Source: Heterodera schachtii (lineage: Eukaryota; Nematoda; Chromadorea; Rhabditida; Heteroderidae). Taken from it: a stretch of DNA of 64,000 nt. Where the stretch lies: the NCBI GenBank assembly GCA_023374025.1, contig SIJG01000019.1, positions 525,403 to 589,402 of the forward strand, read 5' to 3'. The first letter of the stretch is position 1. The number at the start of each line of letters is the position of its first letter. The notes under the pieces were generated by a model. That model worked only from the letters and a program-made list of their open reading frames with translations. It made no database searches and was not told the origin of the DNA. The position numbers and the translations under genes are program-made. This document shows, one piece after another, positions 1 through 10,410 of the stretch.

Positions 1-950
1 AAATAAAATGAAGGGAAAAACATTAAAAATACAATAAAACAAACAAGTATTAAAATAAAAAGATACACATTTAAAAGCATATTATACATATAAGTAATAT
101 ATTGAAGAATCATATGCAAAAATCACTCAACCAAAAGTACACAAAAATAATCTTGAAAAACCTTTAATAGACTCAATATACATTTATAATAACACTTCCA
201 AACGCAACGGTTGCAACAGTTGAAAACAAAATTGTTCCGCAACAAAAGGGATCCTAAATCTGGGACTTAGGCAAGAAATATTAATTCATATTGACTTAAA
301 ATACAATAATGGAAAGCTTAATATAACAAAAATTATTAAGAAAACAATAAACAGAATTTGCAGAAGAAAATTGTCAAGAACGTCAAGGATTTTGTGCAAG
401 AAATTTCACACCTTAAGTTTTACGCTTCTTGAAATAACATTTGATTAGAGATTTCAGAAATTAAGATAATCATTTAAGACACCTACAAAATGTCAATGTA
501 AAAATAAATAAGAATTTAATTAATTATTTTAAATAAACTGCAGAAATTCTAAGCTTTAAAATATATATATATATATAACAAAATTAACACAATAAATTCA
601 AAAAAAAAAGATTAAATAAAATGTTATAACAGAAACAAATGGAAGAAGGAAAGTAAAAATTTTGAAAATAAAAAACTTACTGGTACTTAAAATTTTAGAT
701 TAAAAACTTGGGCAAATGTTTGAATTAATTAAATTTAGCACACCTCAGACATTTCGGGTTGGTACCCATCTCACATTCAAAACTCTGACACTCAAAAATA
801 TGAATTTTTCTTTAATTACAAAATTTATTTTAAAGTAAGCTTATAATTAAAGCGATAATTTAAAAAATTCAAGATTTAATCAATAATAAATTTCTCTCTC
901 TTTTTAAAAATATTAATAACATAATATAAAAGAACCTAGGTTAATATATC
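1..950. other. A-rich non-coding block (left edge)
   Basis: No gene is visible here. The + strand is dominated by A, the opposite of the T-rich domain starting near 5.05 kb. It holds an (AT)n microsatellite at about 560-577 and a few less skewed words such as the one around 205-265. No long open frame or RNA gene is supported. I read it as the same repeat landscape as the rest of the window, in the inverted orientation. Confidence 0.6.
559..577. repeat. (AT)n microsatellite
   Basis: About nine consecutive AT dinucleotides in the A-rich left block. A simple repeat with no evidence of function. Confidence 0.8.
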
Positions 951-1413
951 AGCGAAGCTAACTTCGATTATAGGCAGGGTTTCTATCGAAAAATTTCAAA
1001 ATCAGAACTTCGGGCTTAAAAAATCAGATTTTGGGGTCGAAACCAGAACATTTTGCGAAATTGCTTAAAGACAGTTTTTTACATTCTATTCAATCAAAAA
1101 CATACTAAATATAATATTTTCACCTCCCATTATGGAGGGAGTTGAATCGTTTTGAGGAGTAGGTTAATTAGCAAATCGTATATTCTATTGTAATGGGGAA
1201 CAAAAAAATATATCAGATTTTTAAACTTTTTGCGGCCATTTTTCCAAAAAAACTTTTCGGGAACGTGGAGGGGTGAGTCCGGCGGTGCCGACAGGCGCCG
1301 CAGGGAAAAATTTTAAAAATTCTAGTGCAGTTCTTAAAAGACCTTATCGAAAATTTATTATAATTGGTTAATTTTTGAACAGACTTTGTCCAAAGAAAAA
1401 CCAAATTTTTGCG
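951..1413. repeat. Remnant of an older interspersed element, interrupted by hAT-like element 1
   Basis: Around 1008-1075 the stretch carries a repeat whose core reads like AATCAGATTTTGGGGTC followed by AGAACATTT. Diverged copies lie near 36090-36150 (inside hAT-like element 2), 41165-41235 and 49900-49960. At 1281-1301 it has the GC-rich hairpin word (GGCGGTGCC, loop, GGCGCCGC) also found in hAT-like elements 1 and 2. The order, 'AATCAGATTTT' word then hairpin word, is the same as inside the element at 35733-36951. This suggests a truncated relative into which hAT-like element 1 inserted. A near-palindrome with CTCCC/GGGAG arms lies at about 1122-1141. No coding sequence is seen. Confidence 0.6.
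1281..1301 (+). repeat. GC-rich hairpin word (GGCGGTGCC stem), copy 1
   Basis: Stem GGCGGTGCC, four-base loop GACA, then GGCGCCGC. The word recurs at 1699-1720, 1849-1870, 36015-36035 (minus strand), 36196-36219 and 36324-36345, always in hAT-like elements or their remnants. It is a mobile-element component in an otherwise AT-rich background. Confidence 0.8.
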
Positions 1414-1436
1414 TTAGACATCAGTGATGCCGCGGG

Positions 1437-1580
1437 TTGAGAAAAATTTCGGGTTCGGGTTTCGGGTCGGGCACTCGAAAAATTTCGAGTTCGGGTTTCG
1501 GGTTTCGGGTTGAGAAAAACTTCGGGTTTCGGGTATCGGGTATCGGGTTTCGGGTCGAGAAAAATGTCGGGTTTCGTGTC
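1437..1580 (+). repeat. Left subterminal CGGGT repeat block of hAT-like element 1
   Basis: A run of degenerate TTCGGGT / TTTCGGGTC / ATCGGGT words immediately inside the left terminus. The block at 2257-2340 is its counterpart. Subterminal motif clusters in hAT elements are commonly transposase-binding sites; that role here is inference. Confidence 0.8.
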
Positions 1581-1698
1581 AATTGTAAAATTTTTATAAT
1601 ATGTTCAAAATCGATAAGAATTTTTTTATCGAATGAAAAATCATTAAAAATTTTCTGCGTCACGCTTTTTCAATGTAAATTTCTCGAACAAGAAGACT

Positions 1699-1720
1699 GG
1701 CGGTGCCGATAGGCGCCGCC
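1699..1720 (+). repeat. GC-rich hairpin word, copy 2
   Basis: GGCGGTGCC, loop GATA, GGCGCCGCC. This is a nine-pair stem including one wobble pair. It lies in the interior of hAT-like element 1. Confidence 0.85.
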
Positions 1721-1848
1721 AGGAAAAAATTTGAAAATTTGACTTAAATTTGGTAACAGATTTTCACCAAAAAATTGCCAAATTTTTACGCTTTAAGTTG
1801 ACAAATTTACGGCGTTTTTCCAAAAAACTTTTGGGGAACCGGGGGGCC

Positions 1849-1870
1849 GGCGGTGCCGATAGGCGCCGCC
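1849..1870 (+). repeat. GC-rich hairpin word, copy 3
   Basis: Identical in the core to the copy 150 bp upstream. The sequence between the two copies resembles the sequence that follows 36219, so a roughly 150-bp module is shared between hAT-like elements 1 and 2. Confidence 0.85.
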
Positions 1871-2053
1871 GGGAAAAATTTTGTAGTTTATAATACGATT
1901 TGTTTACAGAATGTGTCAAAAAAAGATCAAAGTTTTGGTTAAATTTGCGGGTTTAGGCTGTTTAAAAAAATTAAAAATAATAATTTTTAAGTTTAAATAT
2001 TTTTTATTAATTTAATTTCAATTGAAATAATGTAAAGAAAATGTAAAAAATAT

Positions 2054-2127
2054 TCTATACCAGTGGGGAATTTAACCCAAGCGAGAAATAATGAAAGTCA
2101 TAAGGTTTAGCCACTAGACCACATAAC
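2054..2127 (-). other. tRNA-like (Pol III promoter-like) remnant inside hAT-like element 1
   Basis: Read on the minus strand, TGGTCTAGTGGCTA (2108-2121) matches an A box and GGGTTAAATTCCC (2066-2078) resembles a B box. They are spaced about 30 nt apart, as in a tRNA. An anticodon-arm-like stem (ATGA..TCAT) lies between. The acceptor stem does not pair convincingly and the B box is imperfect. This is either a decayed tRNA gene or the head of a tRNA-derived SINE carried in the element. It should not be called a functional tRNA, and I do not assign an anticodon. Confidence 0.5.
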
Positions 2128-2256
2128 GATTTGAAAAAAAGGCAATAAATAAAATAAATATTAATTTTTTTTTCTCAAAGATTTCTCCTTCTCACCAGTT
2201 CCCTTCTCTTTTCTCACCCAGATCCCCATTCTTACCGGTGCATATTTTTTTGCCTA

Positions 2257-2340
2257 TGCCGCGGGTTGAGAAAAATTTCGGGTTCGGGTTTCGGGTCGAG
2301 AAAAACTTCGGGTTTCGGGTCTCGGGTTTCGGGTTCGGGT
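2257..2340 (+). repeat. Right subterminal CGGGT repeat block of hAT-like element 1
   Basis: Begins with the same GCCGCGGGTTGAGAAAAATT as the left block and continues with TTCGGGT-type words up to the right terminus. The two blocks are in direct orientation even though the termini are inverted. Confidence 0.8.
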
Positions 2341-2423
2341 TGGCATCACTGTTAGACATTAAATTTTAAAATATGTATATAATAGCAAAAATTTTTATTT
2401 AATATTTCTATGTTTATTAAATT

Positions 2424-2614
2424 CGTGGTGCGACATTTGAGGACTTGACATTTGAGGACCCGACATTTGAGGATTTGACATTTGAGGACCCGACATTTGA
2501 GGATTTGACATTTGAGGACCCGACATTTGCGGATATTCCCGACATTTAAGGACCCGACTTTTGAGGACCCGACATTTGAGGATATACACAATTTCAAAAA
2601 AAATAAATAAATGA
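2424..2614 (-). repeat. FB1 left arm: 15-bp tandem array plus unique arm base
   Basis: Ten or so copies of the 15-mer on the minus strand, with variants (AAAGTC for AAATGTC, GATTTG for GACCCG). The array is followed by an AT-rich arm base that pairs with 4515-4540. Open frames read through it are repeat shadows. Confidence 0.85.
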
Positions 2615-3529
2615 AAATTTTATTTATTTATATCATTATAATTAAGATTAACTACTTCATTAAATAGTACTTGTGTTTTGGTAATTCATGAAGATCCCCT
2701 TTTTTCTATTAACATGTGGAACCATTGTTAGGACCACAAGTCCAAATAAGAATGAATTTATAATACTTTTTAATATCAGAGTCGTTAATTATTGTTCTGA
2801 AGAAAGGAGAGCGGATTGAATGAGTTAAACCAACTCACAAATCAGGGGATAGTATTCGAGAAAGGAAAAAAAACATACAGAGACAAGAAGACAAGATTTG
2901 TTTATAGAACATAGCCCGGAATTTTAAATCATATTTTTCTATGCGTTAGTTATGGCGAGAGAAGCCCAAAATATTTTCTCATTTTTATTTAGGGCTACTT
3001 ATAAAAAAATAAAAACCGCCCGACCCTAAAAATGCATATTTTTCTTGAAAAAATATGCTCAAAATCTATTAACAAATCGCATTAGAATAATTTCATGAAA
3101 ATCAATGAATTATTAAAATTTTACTATATTTTTATTTTTTCAAAAATTTTCGATTTATGACGACTTCCAGTTTCCAGCAGGGCTTTATTCGCTTTCACCT
3201 TTTGGAGTGAAAGATTTTCAAATTACTAATGAATGGCATTTTTTTGCGGGGAAAGGCAAAAAAGTTCATATATCTTTAAATACATTTTAATTTACAAACT
3301 TTTAATTAAATGCGATCCAAAATGTTCAAAGATTAACTGGGGCTTCCCAGCTGGTATAAATTTATATCGTGTTCAATTGCTGTTAGTCTGAGCAATTTGA
3401 ATGCTTGAATGACTTGTAAATCATTAAAAAAGAAAAAGGCTGTCAATCTCCAAAATTAAATTTGAATTCATTATTTGTGCTGTCAAAATATTTAAATTAT
3501 TCGGTTGTCCTTAATGCTTTTTAACGAAA
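2615..3529. other. FB1 interior, left part; no gene recognised
   Basis: Less skewed than the host background. It holds moderately complex stretches (2690-2760, 2800-2960, 3150-3260), including AGGGCTACTT at ~2990 and CAGCAGGGCTT at ~3176. These read like transposon interior or further nested fragments. No open frame longer than chance and no recognisable domain. Confidence 0.4.
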
Positions 3530-3702
3530 CGCCGACATTTGCGCCGCGGACACTTGCGCCGCGACACTTGCGCCGCCCAGCCAAATCGACATTTGCGCCG
3601 CAGACACTTGCGCCGTGACTTTTGCGCCGCTGACACTTGCGCCGACTTTTTCGCCGCAGACACTTGCGCCGCCCAGCCAAATCGACATTTGCGCCGCAAA
3701 AA
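3530..3702 (-). repeat. FB2 left GC-rich array
   Basis: Units such as GACACTTGCGCCGC and GACATTTGCGCCGC, which are the reverse complement of the right array. The GC content contrasts sharply with the surrounding sequence. Confidence 0.9.
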
Positions 3703-4130
3703 AATATATTTTTTTAATTTGCAACAATTTATTAACGCTAATATTTGATAAAACCATAATAAAAGTTAGCAAATGGCTAATCACAAAGATAAACGTTATT
3801 TTTTATTTAATTTTTTGACTTATTACTTGGAAAAAACTGGACGGGGGCAGCATGATTCTGTGATATTTGATCAACAAAGGAGAAATAACGGAATAGAGGG
3901 GTCAAAAAAATTTCGTGAATAATAAAAATTATTTGTAAAAACTTCAGATGGCACAATACCTTCAGAAAAAGATTCTTTTCCCCCCGTCCAGTTTTTTCCA
4001 AGTAATAAGTCAAAAAATTAAATAAAAAAATAACGTTTATCTTTGTGATTAGCCATTTGCTAACTTTTATTATGGTTTTATCAAATATTAGCGTTAATAA
4101 ATTGTTGCAAATTAAAAAAATATATTTTTT

Positions 4131-4442
4131 TTTGCGGCGCAAATGTCGATTTGGCTGGGCGGCGCAAGTGTCTGCGGCGCAAAAGTCGTGGCGCAAGTGT
4201 CAGCGGCGCAAAAGTCACGGCGCAAGTGTCTGCGGCGCAAATGTCGATTTGGCTGGGCGGCGCAAGTGTCTGAGGCGAAAAAGTCGCGGCGCAAGTGTCT
4301 GCGGCGCAAAAGTCGTGGCGCAAGTGTCAGCGGCGCAAAAGTCACGGCGCAAGTGTCTGCGGCGCAAATGTCGATTTGGCTGGGCGGCGCAAGTGTCGCG
4401 GCGCAAGTGTCTGCGGCGCAAATGTCCGCGGCGCAAATCGCG
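4131..4442 (+). repeat. FB2 right GC-rich array with higher-order unit
   Basis: About 20 short units alternating GCAAATGTC, GCAAGTGTC and GCAAAAGTC. Three copies of the GATTTGGCTGGGCGG spacer word (starting near 4147, 4245 and 4373) divide it into larger units of about 98 and 128 bp. Longer than the left array, consistent with unequal exchange. Confidence 0.9.
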
Positions 4443-4475
4443 CTACCTTTTTGACACATTGCACCCGTTGGCCCT

Positions 4476-5031
4476 GGGGAAAGGCTTTTTTTCTTTTTTG
4501 TAATGATTTAATTTCATTTATTTTTTTTGAAATTGTGTATATCCTCAAATGTCGGGTCCTCAAAAGTCGGGTCCTCAAATGTCGGGAATATCCGCAAATG
4601 TCGGGTCCTCAAATGTCAAATACTCAAATGTCGGGTCCTCAAAAGTCGGGTCCTCAAATGTCGGGTCCTCAAATGTCAAGTCCTCAAATGTCGGGTAGCC
4701 CATGGGTTCAATTACTGTTGATGCTTTATCACTTTTTTGAAATTTTATTTTTTTTGATATTTAATCACATAAATTCATTTTTGCTCCCATTAGCCTTTGG
4801 GGAAGGCTTTATCTTTTTTTATAATGGTATAAAATAAAATTTCATTTATTTATTTTTTTGAAATTGTGTATGTCCTCAAATGCCGGGTCCTCAAAAGTCG
4901 GGTCCTCAAATGTCGGGAAAATCCTCAAAAGTCGGGTCCTCAAAAGTCAAATCCTCAATTGTCGGGTCCTCAAAAGTCGGGTCCTCAAATGTCGGGTCCT
5001 CAAAAGTCAGGTCCTCAAATGTCGGGTAGCC
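4476..5031 (+). repeat. Duplicated right end of FB1
   Basis: Two diverged copies of the same segment, about 4476-4703 and 4791-5031. Each has a GGGGAAGGCTT-like word, an AT-rich stretch with ATTTCATTTATT and GAAATTGTGTAT, then the 15-bp TCCTCAAATGTCGGG array ending in GTCGGGTAGCC. The second copy carries the terminal GGGTAGCC directly abutting the candidate target duplication. Confidence 0.8.
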
Positions 5032-6345
5032 ATTAAATTAACTTTTTTTTATTTATTTATTCTATTTGTTATTACATTGTTCGAAATATTGGTCCATTAT
5101 GGGATTTCAATTTAGCACGTAGAAGATTTGCATTAATGAATATGCAGCCGAATACTTTATGAATATTTTTTATTCAGATCTTGTTGATCTACAAATTAAA
5201 TTGGATATAAAAATATGAAAAAATAATTTTATATCTAATAATAAGCATTTAAAATTTTCTTTTTTTTTAAGCTGACAAGGACATTTTTTTATATTTTTCT
5301 CGGGCTCGGAAGTTCTACATTCAGCGTTTTCCATAGTTGAATTATATTTCATTTTTAGAGTTATTTGATTTGTGTGAAGATGGCAACATTTCAAAATTTA
5401 GATAAATAATATAAATTAAATAGGAGTTCTCAATTGTGGATTATAATAATTCATGAATTACAATTTCTTCTTAATTCAACAAGTATTAATTTTTATTTGC
5501 TGGTATTAGTTTCCATTTTTAGTTTATAATTACATTTTTTAATTTTCTGTATTGCCTGTCCATTATATTTGTAAATTTATGTGTTACAAAAGCATCATAC
5601 TTATATTTATTTTATTTTGAGTTTTTTAAAAAAGAAAAATTATTATAAGAATTAAATATTAAATGGTTGCTTTTTTATATTATACTTCTTATAAAGTATG
5701 TATTGTTAATTGTAATTTTTGTGTGTCATTTTAAAATGAATTTGCTTTTAATGTAATAACATTTGAGTTGACATATCAAAATATTGTATTTATTTAATCA
5801 ATCATCGGGATACGTTCAATTATTGTTTCGTTGATCTGTTAAAGGGTTTTTTCTTTAAATTTTTATTCACTTTCAATTTCTCTAATATTACTCGTTGCGC
5901 GTAGTGAAATATTGGATGCAAATTAATTTAGATGAAATTTTGATAATGGTAATTATGTGCCAAAATGCAGATTGGCACTGTTCATTCAATAAAATAGCGG
6001 AATTTTCACAAATAATTCTCTACCAGATGTTTAAAATTTAATTCTAAACAGGTTGAGAAATTAACAAAATATTTTAATTATTCAAATTATATTCGCTCTT
6101 TAATTTTTTAATTTTTTCTTTTTTTTTTGTTTTGTTTATTATATATATTTATTTTCATTTTTTTCAACAAATAGCATATAATAATGAAAAAAAATCAAGT
6201 GAACTATAAATTTATTTTTAAAAAGAATATAAATGAACAATTTCTAATAGTACTGATAAGAAAATTGAGTTTATCTTTTTCTATCTATTTTTAGTAAAAA
6301 TATATTTTTAATTATAGAATTGTAAATTCAGTTTATTTTCCTATT

Positions 6346-6360
6346 CCATGGCAACCATGG
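6346..6360. repeat. Small perfect palindrome CCATGG-CAA-CCATGG
   Basis: Six-base arms around a 3-nt loop inside a GC-richer island (6340-6410). It is followed by GCACCTCTGAGTGC, a 4-bp-stem hairpin. One of the structured tags of the T-rich domain. Function unknown. Confidence 0.6.
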
Positions 6361-7296
6361 CCTAAAGCTCATCGGTTTTTTGCACCTCTGAGTGCATCTT
6401 TATCATAATTATTACTAAATTGGCCATCTTCTAAAAACTTTCATTAGTTAATTTTTTCATAATTTTTAAAGTATACAAACTTTGCAACAAGATAATAATT
6501 TTTTTGAATTTAATTTATTATTAAGTTTATAATATTATGCGTAAATATTGATTTTATTTGTATTACAAATTTTTTTAGTTTCTTGATTAAATAAAATAAT
6601 AATGAAAACATATAATAGTTTAAAATAACCTTACAGTTATTTCTTTGTTATAATATTTTGCTTTCCATATCTAAATATTAACTTCACTTGGGCCGTTTTC
6701 TTGCTTCATGATACTTCCAGCTTGGGGCTTGATACATTTTTATATGCATCAAATAATCAATAATCAAATATATTTTAGTCAATCATAAATTAACACTGTT
6801 GAACGTTTTAAATAATAATATTTTTATATAAAATTAAAAGATATGTAAATATTTATCTTTATTAATTCCTTTTTTGGTCTTTATTTTCTTTAAGATTTTA
6901 CATATTGAAATTCTTAATATTCAAAAAGGACTAATTTTTATACTCTATTTTTCAATTCAAATTAAAACTAATTTTAATTTTTGAAGACTTATTGCTATCA
7001 AAATTTTTAAATTAATTTTATGTTGCTTCATATTATGTTTTTTGTCGATCCGCCTTATCCTTCTTTTCTACTTTTGCTTATGATTTAAATTTTTGTTTAT
7101 TTTTTTAGTAATTTATTCTAATTTTCTAATAAATTTTATCATTAACTTTTATTTTATTTTTAATAAAAATTTTAATAGGCATGATAATTATAAATTCTGG
7201 TAAATGTTCGGTCTTTATTCCTGGGCTATAATTATGGTGTTCTAATTTTTAAATATCATTTAAGATTTAGAGGTAAAGCTACTTCTGGGTATTCTT

Positions 7297-7312
7297 CCGA
7301 CTCAAAGGTCGG
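7297..7312 (+). repeat. Tag hairpin CCGAC-TCAAAG-GTCGG
   Basis: A five-pair stem in a GC-richer island, preceded by the word ATTCTTCCGACTC. A second copy with compensating flanks lies at 13916-13931 (loop TCGAAG). Both are followed by T-rich sequence that resembles each other. The stem is conserved while the loop and surroundings vary. Confidence 0.6.
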
Positions 7313-8389
7313 TTGGAAATTTTTCTTTGTTATATTATATCAATTTATATTACTTTTTGTTATTTTATTCTTGTTTATATTGATTATTCGAATGAGCATT
7401 TGTTTCTCAAAATCCCGTTCAATTCAGCAGTGAGTCGGTGAAGTATTGTGGACCAAACAATTGATTATCTTTGAAGCTGAACTTGATGAAGAGCTCTCCA
7501 CAAGTCAGGTTCCTTTTTTTAAGGTAAATGCACCGCCTGACAATCATCATCATAGGCTGCCTTTCTGTTGGGTTCTGTTATTTTTAATATATACAAATAC
7601 GTGTAAGATTCAATTTATGAAGGTTTTAATTTAACTTTTTATTCAATAAATTTTTTTCAGTAAAATTTTTACTTCAACAAATGTGTTGGTTATTTGGTGC
7701 AGATCTTGATGCAATATGCATGATTTGTATAAATTTTTTAGGATTTCTATTAACTTTAAGATTAAGTTTTTTTCTATTCCGTGTTTTCTAATTTAATAAG
7801 CGAATCATTAAATTCTCTATGTAATTTATCAAAAAGAAATTTGATGTAATACTTTTTTACTTATTCCAATTATTTTCTTTGCAAGATTTACCTTAATATT
7901 CAACTTTTTTATTACTATATGTATTGTGAATTTCATTAATTTTAGCAAATAGATTTTTCAATTATTTTTTGTCTCAGCCTTTATTCTTAACTTCAATTGC
8001 TTGCTGGCATTCATGAAATCGCGCAGAGGGATCAAATCTATCGTCCTCATCAATAGTTGCTTGGTTGATTCTTAGGATTTTCAAATAAAAAACAAAGATA
8101 AATTCAAATAAGATAATGAAGTTTTATTCCTAATTAAAATTTTGAGTTCAAAATAAATTAAATTCATTCAGCAAATTATTTTGAAAAATAAAAATTTTTT
8201 TAAATTAATCATTTCGTATAAAACAATTTAAAAATGTATTAAAAGAATATAATTTATAGTGTTTTATTTTTTTGAAATTTTAGTTTTGTTAACTCTTTTA
8301 ATTTTCAATTTAATTTTTTTTTATTTATTATTCATAATCATTTTACATTTAATTTTTTTGTAAATGTTTCTATTATTTATATATTATCT

Positions 8390-8470
8390 TTTAATAAATT
8401 ATTTTCTATTTTTTCTTTATTCTTGAGATCTGCACTAAATATCCATTCTAGATTCCTGAAGCTTTCAAAA
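8390..8470 (+). repeat. Leader-plus-tag module (AATAAATTATTTTCTATTTT... type)
   Basis: An AT-rich leader similar to those at 31575, 33600, 33885, 34130, 39625, 40185 and 40430, then TTCTTGAGATC and a divergent GC-richer tag (8427-8470). The most diverged of the recognised copies. Confidence 0.45.
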
Positions 8471-10294
8471 GAAAGAATCCCAAATTATACATTCACTTTT
8501 TATTTCTAACTCTTTTTTAAGTGTTTTCAGTTTCTTTTAATAAAGAATTATTTTTTATACAACCTTTAAAATTTAAAATAAATTACCACGTGCAACAATC
8601 CTCACAAAATTCACATTGGTATTCTCGCACGGATTACATATTTAAGCTTATTTTATTCTTTTTTTGAACTAAAATTTTAGTTTTTATAACTCTAATATTA
8701 TTTATTATAATATTTAGTCAACTTTTGAAGAATTTAAATGATATTTAAACAAATTGTATTTTATTATAGAAGCATTTTCTAATATTGCAAATCTAAGGTG
8801 TAGTAGCTTTTTATTCAATTTATATTAAATATTCTATCATTTTTATTTAATTTTAAATAAATTACTGTTCGATTTAAACAAGTCTTGCCCAAAAAATGGC
8901 GCTGGATTATGTCTTTATTTTTTCATTATTTACTTTTCCTCAAAATCTTCTTACTTTTATCATGCCTGGCCAGTCGATTTAAGGCCGGAGTAACAACACC
9001 TTGATGTATATTTAGGAAAATTTATTCATTTATTTTCAATAAATATATCAATTAAGAAAATATAGATTCTTGTTGGATTAATTTTATTTATAGAATTCAT
9101 ATTTATATAGGTTTTTTCATATAATATGCATGTTCAAATTGAAATATTATAGTATGTTTTAAAAATATTCTATTATATTTTATATTTAAGACATTAATTA
9201 TATTTGTCCGCTTATTCATGAGTAAGCGTAAAAATTATTGTTAATTTTTAACAATGTAACAGTTTAATTGCTTAAAAATTTATATAAATTATTTTTTAGT
9301 TTACTAATTACCTACTCTTTTTGCTCAATATTACAAAATGCGAATCCATGGTAGAAAAAATAAGTATATTTAACTATTGTTTGTATTCTATTACTTGGAT
9401 TTTTCATTTTCCTTTGCTTCGCCTTTGTATGTTCTCTCAATACTCAGAATTTTTTTAAATTGTATGATTGTCAAATGTTGATCATATCAATATTTTTTTA
9501 TGTGATATTATATATTTATTAGTATTATTTTAAAAAATAAACTTTATAGGGTTTTTTTGCAAATTTGCGTGCAATTAGTATTAAAACAACGCCATTTTAA
9601 TTAATTGTTTATTATACTTGAGCTTAGTATATTTTGTATATCAAAACATTGTATATTAAATGAAGGTTCACCACTATCGTATTTAGCGGCCTTTTTTACC
9701 CTTTCTGCTGCTTTTATATCAATATTTTATTTTGTTGCTTGCATGTTGTATTTCGGCCATCGGGGAAATTTCTAGCTCTTGTTGTGATTTTCCGTCTTAT
9801 TACTATATTTTGTTTGTTTTTTCAATCAATTTGTTTTTTAACTTTAAATGGATATCAAAAATGAACTTTAAAAAAAACGAGAAGAGCACTTAATGATAAA
9901 GAGTTGTAAGTTTATATGAATAGATTATATCTAGCTGAAATCAAAAAATGGAAATAATCATACAAGATATCTTATAAATTTACTAGAATTACGCGTTTTA
10001 CTGCTTTTTAATTTTTGCATCTTTTCGTATTAATACAAAAAGATTCATTATTGAAATAAAAAATTGAATTCGTATGATGTATTAGCAATTAGTGTTGAAA
10101 ATATTAAATAATATTTTGATTATTTCACAAATATTTTTCATTAAAGTATTAAAAATATAGAGTCTAAGTGTCAATGGATTTGATATTGTTTCGTTCAGTC
10201 AAATGAGCTCAGTGCGGCTTAAAAACAAATAAAGATTCATGACCAGTCCAAATGGAATTAGATTTATTTATAAAAATAAAAAAAAGGTAAATTA

Positions 10295-10410
10295 TTAATT
10301 TTTTCCGGACCGGATCTTGCGAATATATTGCGCGCTGGTCCCCAGATCTTGTTTCACTTTGTTTTATTAGAAAATCTAATAGCGCGGTGATCTGGGACCG
10401 TTTTTTGTTT
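10295..10410. repeat. Imperfect GC-rich inverted repeat
   Basis: GCTGGTCCCCAGATC near 10333 is followed by GATCTGGGACC near 10389, about 40 nt apart, within a GC-rich island that also has TTCCGGACCGGATC. This could be a tag of the T-rich domain or a small MITE relic. The 68-codon frame across it (10209-10415 minus) has no recognisable similarity and is probably fortuitous. Confidence 0.4.

Larger units (their letters stand above)
1414..2359. mobile_element. hAT-like non-autonomous element 1, with 8-bp target duplication
   Basis: The element runs from 1422 to 2351 (930 bp). Its termini are CAGTGATGCC and the exact reverse complement GGCATCACTG. It is flanked on both sides by the identical 8-mer TTAGACAT (1414-1421 and 2352-2359). 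A CAGTG-type terminus plus an 8-bp duplication is the signature of hAT transposons. Subterminal regions (1437-1580 and 2257-2340) are built from degenerate CGGGTTTCGGGT-type words. Both blocks begin with GCCGCGGGTTGAGAAAAATT, in the same orientation. The interior has two copies of the GC-rich hairpin word and a tRNA-like stretch. No transposase is present. Reading frames through the CGGGT blocks, for example 1421-1663 on minus, are repeat shadows. Confidence 0.88.
3530..4442. mobile_element. Palindromic element FB2 with GGCGCAAGTGTC-type arrays
   Basis: A long inverted repeat. The left arm 3530-3847 is the reverse complement of sequence within 3980-4442, separated by a 132-bp unique spacer (3848-3979). 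The inner ~148 bp of each arm (3700-3847 and 3980-4130) is AT-rich, non-tandem and nearly identical. The outer part of each arm is a GC-rich array of ~13-16-bp units such as GCGGCGCAAATGTC, GCGGCGCAAGTGTC and GGCGCAAAAGTC. The right array is longer (about 310 bp against 170 bp). Within it a higher-order unit starts at GATTTGGCTGGGCGG, near 4147, 4245 and 4373. Arm identity suggests recent origin or ongoing homogenisation. Many overlapping open frames here are array shadows. Confidence 0.85.
2416..5039. mobile_element. Foldback-like element FB1 with tandem-repeat arms and candidate 8-bp duplication
   Basis: The outer arms consist of a 15-bp tandem unit, TCCTCAAATGTCGGG on + at 4541-4703 and 4872-5031, and its reverse complement at 2428-2590. 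The arm plus adjacent unique sequence (about 2424-2614 against 4515-4703) forms an inverted repeat. The right arm is duplicated as 4842-5031. The element spans 2424-5031 if the identical flanks ATTAAATT (2416-2423 and 5032-5039) are the target duplication. In AT-rich DNA an 8-bp match is supportive but not proof. The termini are imperfect (CGTGGTGCGACATTTGAGG against GGCTACCCGACATTTGAGG). The architecture resembles Drosophila FB elements. No transposase is seen. A second palindromic element, FB2, lies inside. Confidence 0.65.

Noticed and set aside
1122..1141. CTCCC/GGGAG near-palindrome as a transposon terminus
   Set aside because: The arms are only five bases and no matching partner or target duplication was found.
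3530..4442. CRISPR-like array
   Set aside because: Units are short, contiguous and without unique spacers, are arranged as an inverted pair, and the context is eukaryotic transposon DNA.
2352..5115. Many overlapping open frames with repetitive peptides in the arrays
   Set aside because: They follow from tandem units whose length keeps frames open on both strands. Peptides simply repeat the unit and no start or codon pattern supports translation.
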